DNA of 64,000 nt from Hordeum vulgare subsp. vulgare (taxonomy: Eukaryota > Streptophyta > Magnoliopsida > Poales > Poaceae). Where the stretch lies: the NCBI RefSeq assembly GCF_904849725.1, contig NC_058518.1:415345081-415409080 (forward strand). Direction: 5' to 3'. This document shows positions 1 through 10,864 of the stretch, in pieces; position 1 is the stretch's first letter; each line of letters starts with the position of its first letter. A model generated the notes under the pieces. It was given only the letters and a program-made list of their open reading frames with translations. It was not told the DNA's origin and ran no database searches. The translations under genes and the position numbers were made by a program.

Positions 1-53
1 AAAAATTCAACCATAGACAGAGAAAGCTTCAATCGGCTCTGCCCAGCAAGAAA

Positions 54-304
54 AATTGCAACCATAGTTACATTTTGCTATTACTGCTTAACTTTTTTGC
101 TACATCCATCAAGGTGGACCTGCGACCTATTGACGGCTGCGATGAATTTTTGCTGCAACCGTAGTTGCATTTTGCTATTACCGGTGAACTTTTTTGCTAC
201 ATCAATCAAGGCGGTGTTGTGACCTCGCGACGACGACGACGATGATTTTGCTGCAACCATAGTTGGATTTTTCTACTATCGTTGAACTTTTTTGCTACAT
301 CCAT
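54..304. repeat. Imperfect tandem repeat, about 97 bp period
   Basis: Three copies of a motif running from (t)tgc(t)gcaacc(a/g)tagtt to cttttttgctacatc begin near 54, 153 and 249. Between copies lies GC-richer DNA that includes a short GACGAC run near 224-246. No coding potential is evident. It could be the subterminal part of a DNA transposon whose other end lies left of the window. Confidence 0.5.
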
Positions 305-1214
305 TCAACGACATCGAATTACTGGTGGAAGTCGCCGATGCTATTCCGTTTAGCGACTAGCGAGCATCACTGACGAGGGGCAGCGGCAGAGCTACAACCG
401 TCACCGGTGAGAGCTGCAACCGCAGGTGCAGTTGTTGCACGGGTTGAGGCGGCGATGACGACAACCGGTGAGAGGTGGGCCGATGATGAGGAGGGCCGGA
501 GAGGATGTGGACCGGCGACGAGGACGGTCGACGAGGGTGGGGACTGGCGATGAGGACGGCCGTCGGAAGAGATCGGAGGCGCGGCGACGAGGACCCCAAG
601 CAGGAGCTACGGATCCAACCCGTGGAAGACGAAGCCGGGATTTTTTTTGCCCAGATCCAATGATCACACGGCTAGCATCCAACGGGTGGAACGCGTCCGG
701 TGAAAACTTTCGATCGACGCACCGGCGCCTAGCAGTCCCCGACAAAAAATAGTTGGCTTTGTGTTTCTTGGTATGAAGAATGGGATAGTGGCCTACCATT
801 AAAAAACAAAAGGAGTAGCATGCGATGGGATAACTCGAGGCTACATCGTTCTTTTCCTTTTTCAACGAGCATGCGGCATAAACCTCTGTGCAAGAATTAT
901 AGGGCTTAGACTTAACGTGTCAAATATCAAGAATCAAGCAGGTAAACAAAACTGACGGGGACCTTTTAACCACGGTAACTCAGGATTAAACCATCCCACC
1001 AAGAAGGTGGAATAAAGTAGCCCATCACACTACCGGCACAAATTGCATTTTTCTAGATGTAATCAAGGCTATCAGTGAGCTCAAATTGTTTATGAAATGC
1101 GGCAAATGATTTGTTGTTTATATGATTGGTATAGGAGTAGGCCAACCCAAAGTGCAGCCAAGCATTGATGAAATTACTGTGAGAACACTTAAATATATGG
1201 GGTAGAAACTTCAA
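305..1214. other. Non-coding, possible DNA-transposon end up to about 760
   Basis: The GC-rich stretch at 357-750 opens in several frames on both strands, but the products are low-complexity Ser/Pro/Arg peptides with no recognisable domain, so I call no gene. The segment ending near 750 has the look of a repeat terminus, but no partner inverted repeat can be seen. From 761 to 1214 I see nothing I can name. Confidence 0.35.
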
Positions 1215-1320
1215 ACACCCTTGCGTTTCCACATGGGCTGCAATGCGAGCTATCTGGGCGTTTCCATGCGGAGCAGCAACGCGAATTATCTTGGTGTTTT
1301 CATGTGAAGAAGAAACGCCA
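1215..1320. repeat. Short near-tandem triplication
   Basis: The motif gcgtttccaYatg...gcgarYtatcttgg occurs twice in about 50-bp steps. A third weaker copy, tgttttcatgtgaagaagaaacgcc, follows. No coding potential; the origin is unknown. Confidence 0.4.
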
Positions 1321-1489
1321 CGGTCTGTGACATTGTCAAAAGGGTCAAATTATGTTCATTTTGTGTTATAGTTTGGGCTTAAGGCTAGAACAGTGATTTT
1401 AACCAAAGTGCAAGGCTAGGGCAAGACATGACATGAGATTACATCACAGTTCGCTTCATAGCAGTTCAACGCGGTAATCGCATCACTCA

Positions 1490-2190
1490 GGTCAGATATT
1501 TAGTTCTCCCCCCACTGCGATGGTCGGCTTGTTCAAGAAGCTTCAATGGACTTTGGGATTCGTGGTCTAGGGTTGGGAGAAATCTCTGCTTCGGGTTTAC
1601 GAGGCCCACAACGGTGACGCCCGCGGGCGCCCTCCCCTTCCTAGAGGCGTTGTCTTGACCCTGATCCGTCTCGCTCTCGTGCTCAGGGGAAACCCTTGGT
1701 CCGACCTTCGGACCAGGCGATGGCGGCGTCACGGCGTCGTTTTGTCCTTGAAGGCATCGTCTTGTAGCTCAAGGAGTCACGTTAGTGTGGCTCGAGCCGG
1801 TATCGACAATTGCTCTGGACGTGAGCCTTCGAGGCACAATGAACATCATCGCCTACGCTCTCTCGACAACGCCTTTCTAGGTCTACGCGAACCATGCCAT
1901 CCACCTCCCGACTTTCCCTTGACGTAATGGGTGGGGGTACGTTGGTTTGTGTTGCCCTCGGGTTTTCCTCAGGTTGTAGAGGCCGTGGGCGTTGATTGTG
2001 ATGAGGCTTGGTAGCTCCGTGATTTGCCTCATTGCCATCGGCATGGGTGTGATCTAGGTGGTGCATGTATCGTAGTACGTGTGGGTGCTAATCTTTGTGA
2101 TTAGTGTTGTTATGGCTGTAAGGTGCTGTATCTGGCTTCTTTGCGGCTTCTTTTCTAATACAATGATACACATGCTTATGCGTATTTAAA
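1490..2190 (+). mobile_element. Probable 3' end of a truncated non-LTR retrotransposon (LINE-like)
   Basis: GC-rich sequence with no continuous ORF leads into a T/A-rich 3' tail ending in ttctaatacaatgatacacatgcttatgcgtattt and an A-rich run. A tail of the form taatacaatgatac...tgcg followed by adenines is typical of Triticeae LINE 3' untranslated ends. The 5' part with endonuclease and reverse transcriptase is absent, as expected for 5'-truncated copies. No flanking target duplication was found, so the left limit is approximate. Confidence 0.4.
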
Positions 2191-2443
2191 AATAAATCAA
2201 ATATTTAGCATTAAACTCGAGCAAGCTATTGATACGTGGACTAGCTAATTGCACTCTAGCATTGCTACTTTACCGAGTTGGACCGTGTGGGGGATCCCCA
2301 AATCCATAAATAGTGGGTAGTGGTGACCTAAATGAGAACTGCACCTTGTTTCGGAAATGGAAAAGGTTATTCCCACTTGACGCCCGTAATTGACAACTCC
2401 ATTTCGTGGCTTACGAGGCGTCTAAAACCAAGTTCTTTTGTCT

Positions 2444-2624
2444 GAATCTAAAAATTCTTCGAAAATCCGACATTTCGTTGCTTCTTTCAGAATCTTTGAC
2501 GCCATCCGTTTTATAATTCTAAGTAATTAGATCATAGCTAGATAAAATTATAAAATAAATAAGGCTCAAAGATTTTTTAGAAAGGCTGAAGAGGAGTCGG
2601 CTTTTCGAAGAATCCTAGATTTTG
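2444..2624. repeat. Foldback repeat (MITE-like hairpin)
   Basis: The left arm around 2444-2471 (aattcttcgaaaatccgac) is nearly the reverse complement of the right arm around 2596-2624 (gtcggcttttcgaagaat). Weaker pairing continues inward through gaatctttg / caaagatttt, leaving an AT-rich loop. The structure suggests a small foldback DNA element. No clear target duplication was found. Confidence 0.5.
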
Positions 2625-2731
2625 ATAAAAAAAATGGGCCTAGTCTAAACTAAAGCCAGCGAGCCGGGCACGGCTGATTCCAGCTTGATTCCTGGTCAAC
2701 CGGGTGTCATGGTGCAACTTGCCACAGATTA

Positions 2732-3275
2732 GGCCATGTTTGGTTTCAATAAGTCAAGTGGCTTATAAGTCAGATGACTTAAAACCAGTGACTTATAAGT
2801 CATGTCTGTTTGGTTGTCATCTCACTTATAAGTCACATTTTCATGCAAAAGTGGATGACTTAGGCTGGTCACAATGGGGAGTAACATAAGGTAGGAACCT
2901 ACACACTTTTCTAGACTATGTTCCTACCTCCACAATGGGGAGTAACATATATGTAGTGTCATGCAACAATGCATTTATTAGGCTATAGACTCATTGTTTG
3001 TTGGAGTGTGTGATGTTCCGGTAACTTAGCTAGTTACCACAAACACCTCTCTCTTCATTAAATATGTGCCACATAAGCAAAGTTGTATTGGAGTGTGTGA
3101 TGTTACTGCTAAGTTCCTCCCCATTGTGACCAGCCTTATAAGTTTTAAGTTGGGGTGGAGCAACTTATGACTTATAAGTTGGGGTGACTTATAAGTTAGG
3201 TCTATTTGGCAAAATAAGTCATTTTTTATACTTTTTAATTTATAAGTTGGTGACTTATTTGAAACAAACAGGGCC
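2732..3275. mobile_element. Tourist/Harbinger-type MITE (outer), TTA TSD
   Basis: Ends ggccatgtttg and caaacagggcc are terminal inverted repeats, extended by ttcaataagtca / tgacttatttgaa. They are flanked by TTA at 2729-2731 and 3276-3278. The inside is built from many copies of acttataagtc. A second MITE sits inside it at 2863-3135; without that insertion the outer element would be about 270 bp. It has no coding capacity and would depend on a Harbinger transposase supplied elsewhere. Confidence 0.8.
2863..3135. mobile_element. Harbinger-type MITE (inner, nested), TTA TSD
   Basis: A 273-bp element with terminal inverted repeats ggctggtcacaatgggga / tccccattgtgaccagcc, flanked by TTA at 2860-2862 and 3136-3138. 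It interrupts the outer MITE and is therefore younger. The subterminal block acaatggggagtaacat occurs twice near its left end. Non-coding. Confidence 0.85.
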
Positions 3276-3278
3276 TTA

Positions 3279-4546
3279 GTAGCAGCATCATGCCAAACTA
3301 TGTGTGTTTTAGGGTTGTGGCAGTTGGTCTGTCAACCAAGTGCAAAACCCCTCTGTCTACTTTGCAGAACTCTGCTGTGACTGTGAGCGGTCTACTCTAG
3401 CTGGCTTAATTATTACTCTACTACCCGCAAAAAAAAAACATACTTTTATTGTAAGGGTGGAGAAGACGGGAGGGGGGAGGGGAGGGGAGGGACAGGATGG
3501 CAGCTACGAGACGGAGCACGGGGCAGGGGGGTGGAGCTGCTTTGCGGTGAGAGGGACGCGCGCGCCACGGGGTGTCCGAAACGTGTCCACTTCTCTCCCC
3601 ACACACACCTACGCGCACGCAGCCTTTAGGGCAGTGGAGTACTCCTACGTGGTACGTTGCCCTCTCTATTATTTCCCGGCTGCCGCCCCTATCCTCTCTC
3701 TCTCCTTTCGTATCGGCCACTGGTGGAAAAGTTAAGTCCGGGCCTCGTGCCACTTGTCTATTCGCTCGCGTGCGTATCCGTCTGCCCGGCACAGTCCTCC
3801 TGCACTGCCCGTCTCTCTCCTCTGCTGCGTCTGCACTGGCTGGCTGAGATGAGATAACAGAGAAGAACCGGACGAGAGAAAGAAAGAAAGAAAGAAAGAA
3901 AACCAAAGTTCAACCAACCGGCGATCGATGGTCCAGAACCTGTGCCGGTGCGCAGACAACTGTGTTGCTCACGAGCGTCACGCTCGGCTCCTCCACCGCC
4001 AGACGGATAAAGCGCGCATGAGCGACCTCCTCCACCGGTGCCAGTAGCCCGCCCGCACACTGTTTTGTAAGTTGGGCGGAGAAGACGTGTGTACTGTGGC
4101 GTGCTTGGGTTTGCATGGTAGTAAGTATGGTGCCCGCCAAGCAGAATGGCGTCGCTGAGGTGATCGGGTGGTGTTGAGGTCACGTCACAGGGCTGATGAG
4201 CCCCAGGTACACGGCCCTGCCGTCGACCGGGGTGCACTGCATTTGACCCGCGGATTCTGCTCTGCCGCTCCATGTGAGCCACTTGACAGTTGATGGGCAT
4301 ATATAGGTGGCGTGGCTGTGTGTAACGTGTCCGTTTGGATCACACAAATGGCTGCCCAATCCGTTTGCATCTGTTTTTTATCCGTGTGGGACTCATCCAG
4401 ACTTAATTTAGATCGGATTTACGTTGGCGTAGACATGGACGAACGACGTCCGCCCATCTCCTCTTTCTCGTCCGTGGGTCAACGATACAACACGATCATT
4501 TCCCTCCAATTTTCCAAAAAATCTCCCGTCCACTCGCGCGCGCGTC
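3279..4546. other. Non-coding DNA upstream of the gene fragment
   Basis: Open frames on both strands here encode low-complexity Ser/Pro/Arg-rich peptides without domains. The segment holds a pyrimidine-rich tract around 3660-3715, a GAAA microsatellite and a TATATA at about 4301. It may include the former promoter of the gene fragment that follows, but nothing proves this. Confidence 0.3.
3877..3902. repeat. GAAA microsatellite
   Basis: About six consecutive GAAA units in the forward strand. Confidence 0.9.
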
Positions 4547-5517
4547 ATGCATGACGACACGTCGACCCTTGACGCCGTCGCCAGCCTGACCTTCCTCGCC
4601 TCTGCCGATCCCGTCTCTGCAAAGGGCGCACACAAAGGGTCGCCGCCGACCACGAAGAAGATGGTTCTGATGCCTAAGGAGCGCGCCCTCCAATCGTTGA
4701 AGAGGAAGAACCGCCGACATGAGCAAGAATCCATGAATGAGGTGGCGGCCGTGTGCAACATCGTCTCCATCGTATATCGAGAGGCTGAAGCCGCAAAGAT
4801 CAGTCGGCTCGTCCACAAGGCCACGACGCAGACCCTGCTGATGCTGGGGGTAAAACCACGCCAGTGCGCGCTCGTCGCTTCCGCTATGGTCGCGACCAGC
4901 ACCGGCTCATCGTTGTCGCTATTGCCGTCCATGTCCACCATGCCGCACGCGCACGACTTCCAGCGGCACCACCCGCAAAACCACCGCAAACCTTCTATAT
5001 GATCCGGTTTATAGGAGGTCGCGCCTGCCATGCCAGTGCCCATGGGCATCGATCTCAACGCTATGCGTGTGGGTGGTGGATTGTCCTCCGGGGGTGCGCG
5101 CAAAACAGCCTCCCGAGCTCCCGACCGACTCCATGGGGAACGCCCGCAACCTATTTGACATAATGCCAGCCGTGGAAGACGAGGCCAATCCCGTGTTCAT
5201 GGAGAGCCTCGTCTACGAAGGTGGTGGCGGCGGCATTCCCTTCGATCCCGACGAGACGCAAAGCCAAGATGGCGGCACCCCCTTCATGGTCGGGCATGAT
5301 GACATGGGGTACTAATTTGGTGAAGACATGGCCGACCCCATGACTGAGGACAAACTCGGCTTGGGGAGCTCATCCCCGCTAGATCACGAGTTTCTGGAAG
5401 ACTATGGCCCTTACGAAGAGGATGATGAAGTGGACATTGATGGAGAGCCATTGTTCGATGAGCTTCCCGTCCAAGCCAATGCAAACAAGAAGCGGAACAG
5501 CAAGCGGACCAAAGCAT
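4547..5517 (+). pseudogene. Truncated Myb/SANT-like (NAM-associated) family gene fragment
   Basis: A reading frame near 4650-4990 gives a basic, alanine-rich segment (PKERALQSLKRKNRRH, then LMLGVKPRQ). After frame changes, 5051-5100 gives MPVPMGIDLNAMRVGGG, 5140-5312 gives LFDIMPAVEDEANP and an acidic stretch, and 5328-5517 gives DIDGEPLFDEL followed by KKRNSKRTKA. In order, these match what I recall of the N-terminal half of a large Triticeae family annotated as Myb/SANT-like or NAM-associated C-terminal proteins. The fragment stops just before the DNA-binding domain, where a CACTA-like end begins at 5518. Frameshifts and stops (for example near 5158 and 5313) make it non-functional. The assignment rests on memory of the family's layout. 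Confidence 0.5.
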
Positions 5518-5950
5518 CACTGGTGCAGCGGCGTGCTATACAAACGGTTTTTAACCCCTTTCCGCGACGTAGTTTTAAACTGTCACCTTACATGTGTGGG
5601 CGACAGGGGGTCCATCCCACACGACACGGAAAACCCGTCGGCGATGAAGACCAGTGGACGTAAATGTTTGGCAAAACTAAAAATATGGGATGTCCGCATC
5701 TATCGCAAACGAGAGTGGCCGATCAACCATTTGACATATGGCATAATTCCCATACTTCCTTGCAACTTGTGTGAGATCACACTAATATCGCACGCGCTAT
5801 TCTATAGCGCACCGTTTACAATGTGTGCCGAATCGCAAACAATTCATAATTGTAAAGAGTGTATGATAAGGAGACAATCAACACATTTTTCCTATCGCAT
5901 CGTTTGCGATAGGTTTCTAATGTATTATATATGAAAAGTCATATTTTGAT
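5518..5950. mobile_element. CACTA-like transposon end (partial)
   Basis: The gene fragment breaks exactly at CACTGGTG (5518), which suits an En/Spm-type terminus. A possible 3-bp target copy CAT (5515-5517) precedes it. Downstream, the motif atcgcaaacg and its reverse complement recur (near 5698, 5830 and 5890-5912, the last a cctatcgc...gcgatagg hairpin), as in CACTA subterminal repeat arrays. The opposite terminus is not seen, so the element is truncated or rearranged and the right limit is arbitrary. Confidence 0.4.
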
Positions 5951-7601
5951 TGTGCTCTACAGTATGGCATCATTTGCACTCATGATAGGAATAATATACA
6001 TGTTAAAAACTCTATTGCAAAAGTGCTTCGCGTCGTAATCGACGAAAACTGTTGTTTTCATCAATCTTGCGTGGATGGTTGCATCTAATCTGTTGGCCTT
6101 TTGCATATGGTTCCTTCATGAGAATTGCTCTATGTGATGTCTACTTTGATGCCATGCCATTGATTGCCATGAAAATATTCTCTATCATGTTAATTTGTTG
6201 CTTCCAAAGTGCTATCATGTTAAAACTGCTAATCTGTTTTCGTAAACATTCATTTTCGAAGCTCGAATTAAGCAAATCGTGCGTCTTTTGAATGTGTGCA
6301 ATGGAGTGATTTGTAGTATGCTATGTCTAGTTGCTGTTAGCGCGTTTCCCAAGCCACGCTGTAATTTTCATCATGTGAACATGCCATGAAGATGTTGCTA
6401 TTTGTAGGGTCAAAACAATTCTATGTTTGAGAATCTGATTATTTCATAATGTCATGTTGTATTGATGCTAGCTATGATTGTATGCATAATTAGACCTTGC
6501 TAGTTTGAAATGAAATAAAGTGCATCATGCCTACTACCATGCGGTAAATTTTCATGCCATTATACAACGTGTAGCATATGTTTTTCTTGTTGCCAATATG
6601 CCTTCATAATAAAAACTGCTATGTTAAAAACTGTTATTTGCACTAAGTGTGAAACGGTGTTCAAGTAGCCATCTTGTGAGCTCATTTCCTAGTGATCCAT
6701 GGTTCTATTCAATTGATGTTATGAGTTGAATTATTGTGCATCATGTCAACTACTGCCTCATATCTTGTTTCTGCATTTTACATTCTTGTAGCCTGCTGTC
6801 TTGGTGTGTGTAAAATGCCATGTTGTTGTTTTGGACAGATTATCACTATATATCGTATTAGTTGTATTTGTGGAACCGTTGCTTCGTTTTGAACATGCCA
6901 TATATGAAACTTTCCTAGAATTTCATGTAGTTTCATAATATCTTGCTGCATCCATGATTGGGAATGTGTGTGGTTGTCATTTGCATACATTTTACATTCA
7001 TGTCATATCATTTTGTGTTGGTCATATTTTTTAGACCGTAACTCCGTTTTAGATGATCCATATATGTAAATAGACTAGAATGATGTGTAGAATCACTTGG
7101 TACACTTTATTTTCCTGTTTAATAAGTATAAAATATGTGTAGTTCACATCTGAACCAATTTTGAAATTAACATATGGGGTCTCTTCGGAAATACTGTAAG
7201 TTGTTTCCGGCCTCATTTAACATGCCTAGATAGATAGTTTATTTATGCTTCACCTCTTGCCATGTTTAACCACATTTAACATTGTCGTGTACTTAAATGG
7301 GAGTGAACTAAGTAATTAAAATGTGAAGTTTCGTCAATATGCAACTTGTTGCATATTTACCTTCAGTTAATGTGTACTATTTATTGTCGTGCTTGTCATG
7401 CCTTGCATAATTGTATGGACATGCATCATAATTTTTTGTGCATCATGTCATCCATATGTTGTGGTGTTCATCGTGTGTTGATTGTTGTTCCGTATTGTTT
7501 CTTCTCGGTAGAGTTCTGAAACCACTTCGGAGTGTGAGGATTCGTTCGACTATGTTGGTTCGTCCACTTCATGGATTCGTTTTTCTTCCAAGCGCGATAT
7601 C
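5951..7601. other. AT-rich repeat-like DNA, no gene
   Basis: No ORF of interest. The sequence is rich in catgccat- and gcatcatg-type words. It ends with a stretch around 7500-7600 (gagttctgaaaccacttcgg, then cgttcgactatgttggttcg) that resembles the 3' part of a Gypsy LTR. It is probably an old LTR or transposon internal fragment, cut on the right by the Copia LTR at 7602. Family not identified. Confidence 0.35.
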
Positions 7602-7855
7602 TATAAGTGCATCTAGTGCCCCTTAGTGATTTTGGTGGTTTGAAGACTTATAGGTTAAGATACTTATATATTTGTGAGTGTACACAGGCTCTATAAGTCG
7701 CTGAGGAGTTTGAGTTATTCGATGAAAATCGACCCATAAAAATGTATGTCTTCGGGTGAAGACTTTGACCATTCCTTGAAGATTTTGACCGCGAAGAAAT
7801 TGATATTACTCATGAAGATATTGAAGATGATGAATTTGGTGTGTCCTGAAGAAAA
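7602..7855 (+). repeat. Left part of the split LTR of the old Copia element
   Basis: The LTR body begins with aagtgcatctagtgcccctt and has many GAAGACTT/GAAGAT words that continue beyond the inserted element at 16615. The last five bases, GAAAA (7851-7855), are the target duplication of the young insertion. Confidence 0.65.
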
Positions 7856-9609
7856 TGTTGGAAATATGCTCTAGAGGCAATAATAAAATGGTTATTATCA
7901 TATTTCCTTGTTCATGATAATCGTCTATCGTTCATGCTATAATTGTATTAACAGGAAACAGTAATACATGTGTGAATGAATAGATCACAATGTGTCCCTA
8001 GCAAGCCTCTAGTTAGCTAGCTCGTTAGTCAATAGATGATCATGATTTCCTGATCATGGACATTGGATGTCATTGATAACGGGATCACATCATTGGGAGA
8101 ATGATGTGGTGGACAAGACCCAATCCTAAGCCTAGCACTAGATCGTATTGTTCGTATGCTAATGCTTTTCTAATGTCAAGTATCTTTTCCTTCGACCGTG
8201 AGATCGTGCAACTCCCGGATACCGTAGGAGTGCTTTGGGTGTATCAAACGTCACAACGTAACTGGGTGACTATAAAGGTGCACTACGGGTACCTCCGAAA
8301 GTGTCTGTTGGGTTGGCACGGATCGAGATCGGGATTTGTCACTCCGTGTGACGGAGAGGTATCTCTGGGCCCACTCGGTAGAACATCATCATGAGCTCAA
8401 TGTGACTAAGGAGTTAGTCACACGATGACGTGCTACGGAACGAGTAAAGAGACTTACCGGTAACGAGATTGAACAAGGTATAGGTATACCGACGATCGAA
8501 TCTCGGGCAAGTTCTATACCGACAGACAAAGGGAATCGTATACGGGATTGATTGAATCCTTGACATCGTGGTTCATCCGATGAGATCATCGTGGAGCTAG
8601 TGGGAGCCACCATGGGTATCCAGACCCCGCTGATGGTTATTGGCCAGAGAGGTGTCTCGGTCATGTCTGCCTGTCTCCCGAACCCGTAGGGTCTACACAC
8701 TTAAGGTTCGGTGACGCTAGGGTTATAGGGAATTGTTATACGAGATTACCGAAAGTTGTTCGGAGTCCCGGATGAGATCCCGGACGTCACGAGGAGCTCC
8801 GGAATGATCCGGAGGTAAAGATTGATATATAGGACGGATGGTTTCGGACACCGGAAGTGTTTCGGGCATCACCGGTAACGTACCGGGACCACCGGAGGTG
8901 GTCCCGGGGGACCACTGAAGGGGGGCTGCGACCCCAAGAGGTAAGATGGGCTAAGTGGGGGTGGGAACCAGCCCCTAGTTGGGCTGGTATGCCTCCCCAC
9001 TCAGCCCATGGCGCAGGGGAAAGAAAAAGAGGGGGGAACCCTAACTTAGGTGGGCCTTAGGCCCACCAGAGGGGTGCGCCACCCCTCCCCCTTGCCCTGG
9101 CCGCCATCCCTTCCCCATCTGAGGGTTGCCGCACCCCTTAGGGGTGGGAACCCTAAGGGCTGCGCCCCCTCCCTCTCCCCCTATATATAGATGAGGTCCG
9201 GGGCTGTTTGAGACACGGTTTAATCTCTCTCTCTCTCGCAGCCCTGCCCTCTCCCTCCTCCTCTCTGCCGGTGCTTGGCAAAGCCTTGCCGGGAGACCTC
9301 GTCTCTCCACCAACACTACGCCGTCGTGTTGCTGGTCTTCTTCCCCAACCTCTCCCTCCTCCTTGCTGGATCAAGGTGCGGGAGACGTCACCGGGCTGCA
9401 CGTGTGTTGAACGCGGAGGTGCCGTTGTTCGGCACTAGATCGGAATCGCCGCGAGTACGACTCCATCAACCGCGTTCTAGCAAACGCTTCCGCTTAGCGA
9501 TCTTCAAAGGTACGAAGATGCTCTTACACCTCTCTCGTTGCTGGTCTCTCCATAGGAAGATCTGAACATGCGTAGGAAAAATTTTGAATTTATGCTACGT
9601 TCCCCAACA
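7856..9609 (+). repeat. 5' LTR of young Copia
   Basis: 1754 bp, TGTTGGAAATATG to CCCCAACA. Contains the conserved foldback CTCCGTGTGACGGAG near 8341-8355 and a TATA box ctatatatag at 9181-9190, after which the transcript would begin. It carries a 23-bp block near 8893-8915 (ending ggtcccggggg) that the 3' LTR lacks. Confidence 0.92.
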
Positions 9610-9610
9610 G

Positions 9611-9622
9611 TGGCATCCGAGC
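9611..9622 (+). promoter_or_regulatory. Primer-binding site (tRNA-iMet type)
   Basis: TGGCATCCGAGC begins 1 nt after the LTR end. It differs by two bases from TGGTATCAGAGC, the complement of the initiator tRNA-Met 3' end used by most plant Copia elements. It primes minus-strand cDNA. Confidence 0.85.
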
Positions 9623-10864
9623 CAGGTTTTCTATGCGTAGATTCTATGCACGAGTAGAACACAAAAGTTGTGGGCGATGGTTTGTCAATTTGCTTGCCGT
9701 TACTAGTCTTATTCTTTTCCGGCGGTATTGTGGGATGAAGCGGCCCGGACCGACCTTACACGTACGCTTACGTGAGACTGGCCACCGACAGACATGCACA
9801 TCGTGCATAAAGGTGGCTAGCGGGTGTCTGTCTCTCCTACTCTAGTCGGATTGGATTTGATGAAAAGGGTCCTTATGAAGGGTAAATAGCTTTGGCATAT
9901 CATCGTTGTGGCTTTCATGTAGGTAAGAAGGCGTTCTTGCTAGAAACCCAAATCAGCCACGTAAAACTTGCAACAACAATTAGAAGACGTCTAACTTGTT
10001 TTTGCAGGGTTTGACATGTGATGTGATATGGCCAAAGTTGTGATGTTGCATGTATGATGTATGAGATGATCATGTTATTGTAATAGGTTTCAAGACTTGC
10101 ATGTCGATGAGTATGACAACCGGCAGGAGCCATAGGAGTTGTCTTAATTTATTGTATGAGATGCAACGCCATGTGCTTGCTACTTTTACTTCATTGCTAA
10201 CGGTTAGCCATAGTAGTAGTGATAGTAATAGTTGGCGTGACGACTTCATGAAGACACGATGATGGAGATCATGGTGTCACGCCGGTGACGATGATGATCA
10301 TGCGATGCCTGAAGATGGAGATCGAATGAGCAAAGATGATAATGGCCATATCATGTCACTATATGATTGCATTGTGATGTTTATCATGCTTTACATCTTA
10401 TTGCTTAAAACGACGGTAGCATAATAAGATGATCCCTCCTAAAAATTTCGAGAACGTATTCCCCTAAGTGTGCACCGTTGCGAAGGTTCGTTGTCTCGAA
10501 GCACCACGTGATGATCGGGTGTGATAGATTCTAACGTTCGCATACAACGGGTGTAAGCCAGATTTACACACGCAAAACACTTAGGTTGACTCGACGAGCT
10601 TAGCATGTACAGACATGACCTCGAATACAAGAGACCGAAAGGTCGAACATGAGTCGTATGGTTGAATACGATCAGCATGAAGTTGCTCACCATGGTGACT
10701 AGTCCGTCTCACGTGATGATCGGACACGGGTTAGTCAACATGGATCATGTATCACTTAGATGACTAGAGGGATGTCGATTTAAGTGGGAGTTCATACTTA
10801 ATTTGATTAAATGAACCTAATTGTCATGAACTTAGTCTAAAAGTTGTCTTTATAAATATTGTAG
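9623..10864 (+). other. Untranslated leader of young Copia
   Basis: About 1.24 kb between the PBS and the gag start with no credible ORF. Homologous leaders, more diverged, follow the LTRs at 23622, 29323 and 43889. It presumably holds the packaging and dimerisation signals. The 3' end is AT-rich just before the start codon. Confidence 0.7.

Noticed and set aside
357..865. Overlapping open frames on both strands encoding Ser/Pro/Arg-rich peptides
   Set aside because: Low-complexity composition driven by GC-rich sequence; no domain, no codon preference, frames open on both strands.
3421..4300. Several 75-180 codon open frames on both strands
   Set aside because: They overlap each other, run through microsatellite and pyrimidine tracts, and have no recognisable motif.
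9611..9622. Possible tRNA gene remnants at the PBS sites
   Set aside because: Only the 12-18 nt PBS matches a tRNA end; no cloverleaf can be formed.
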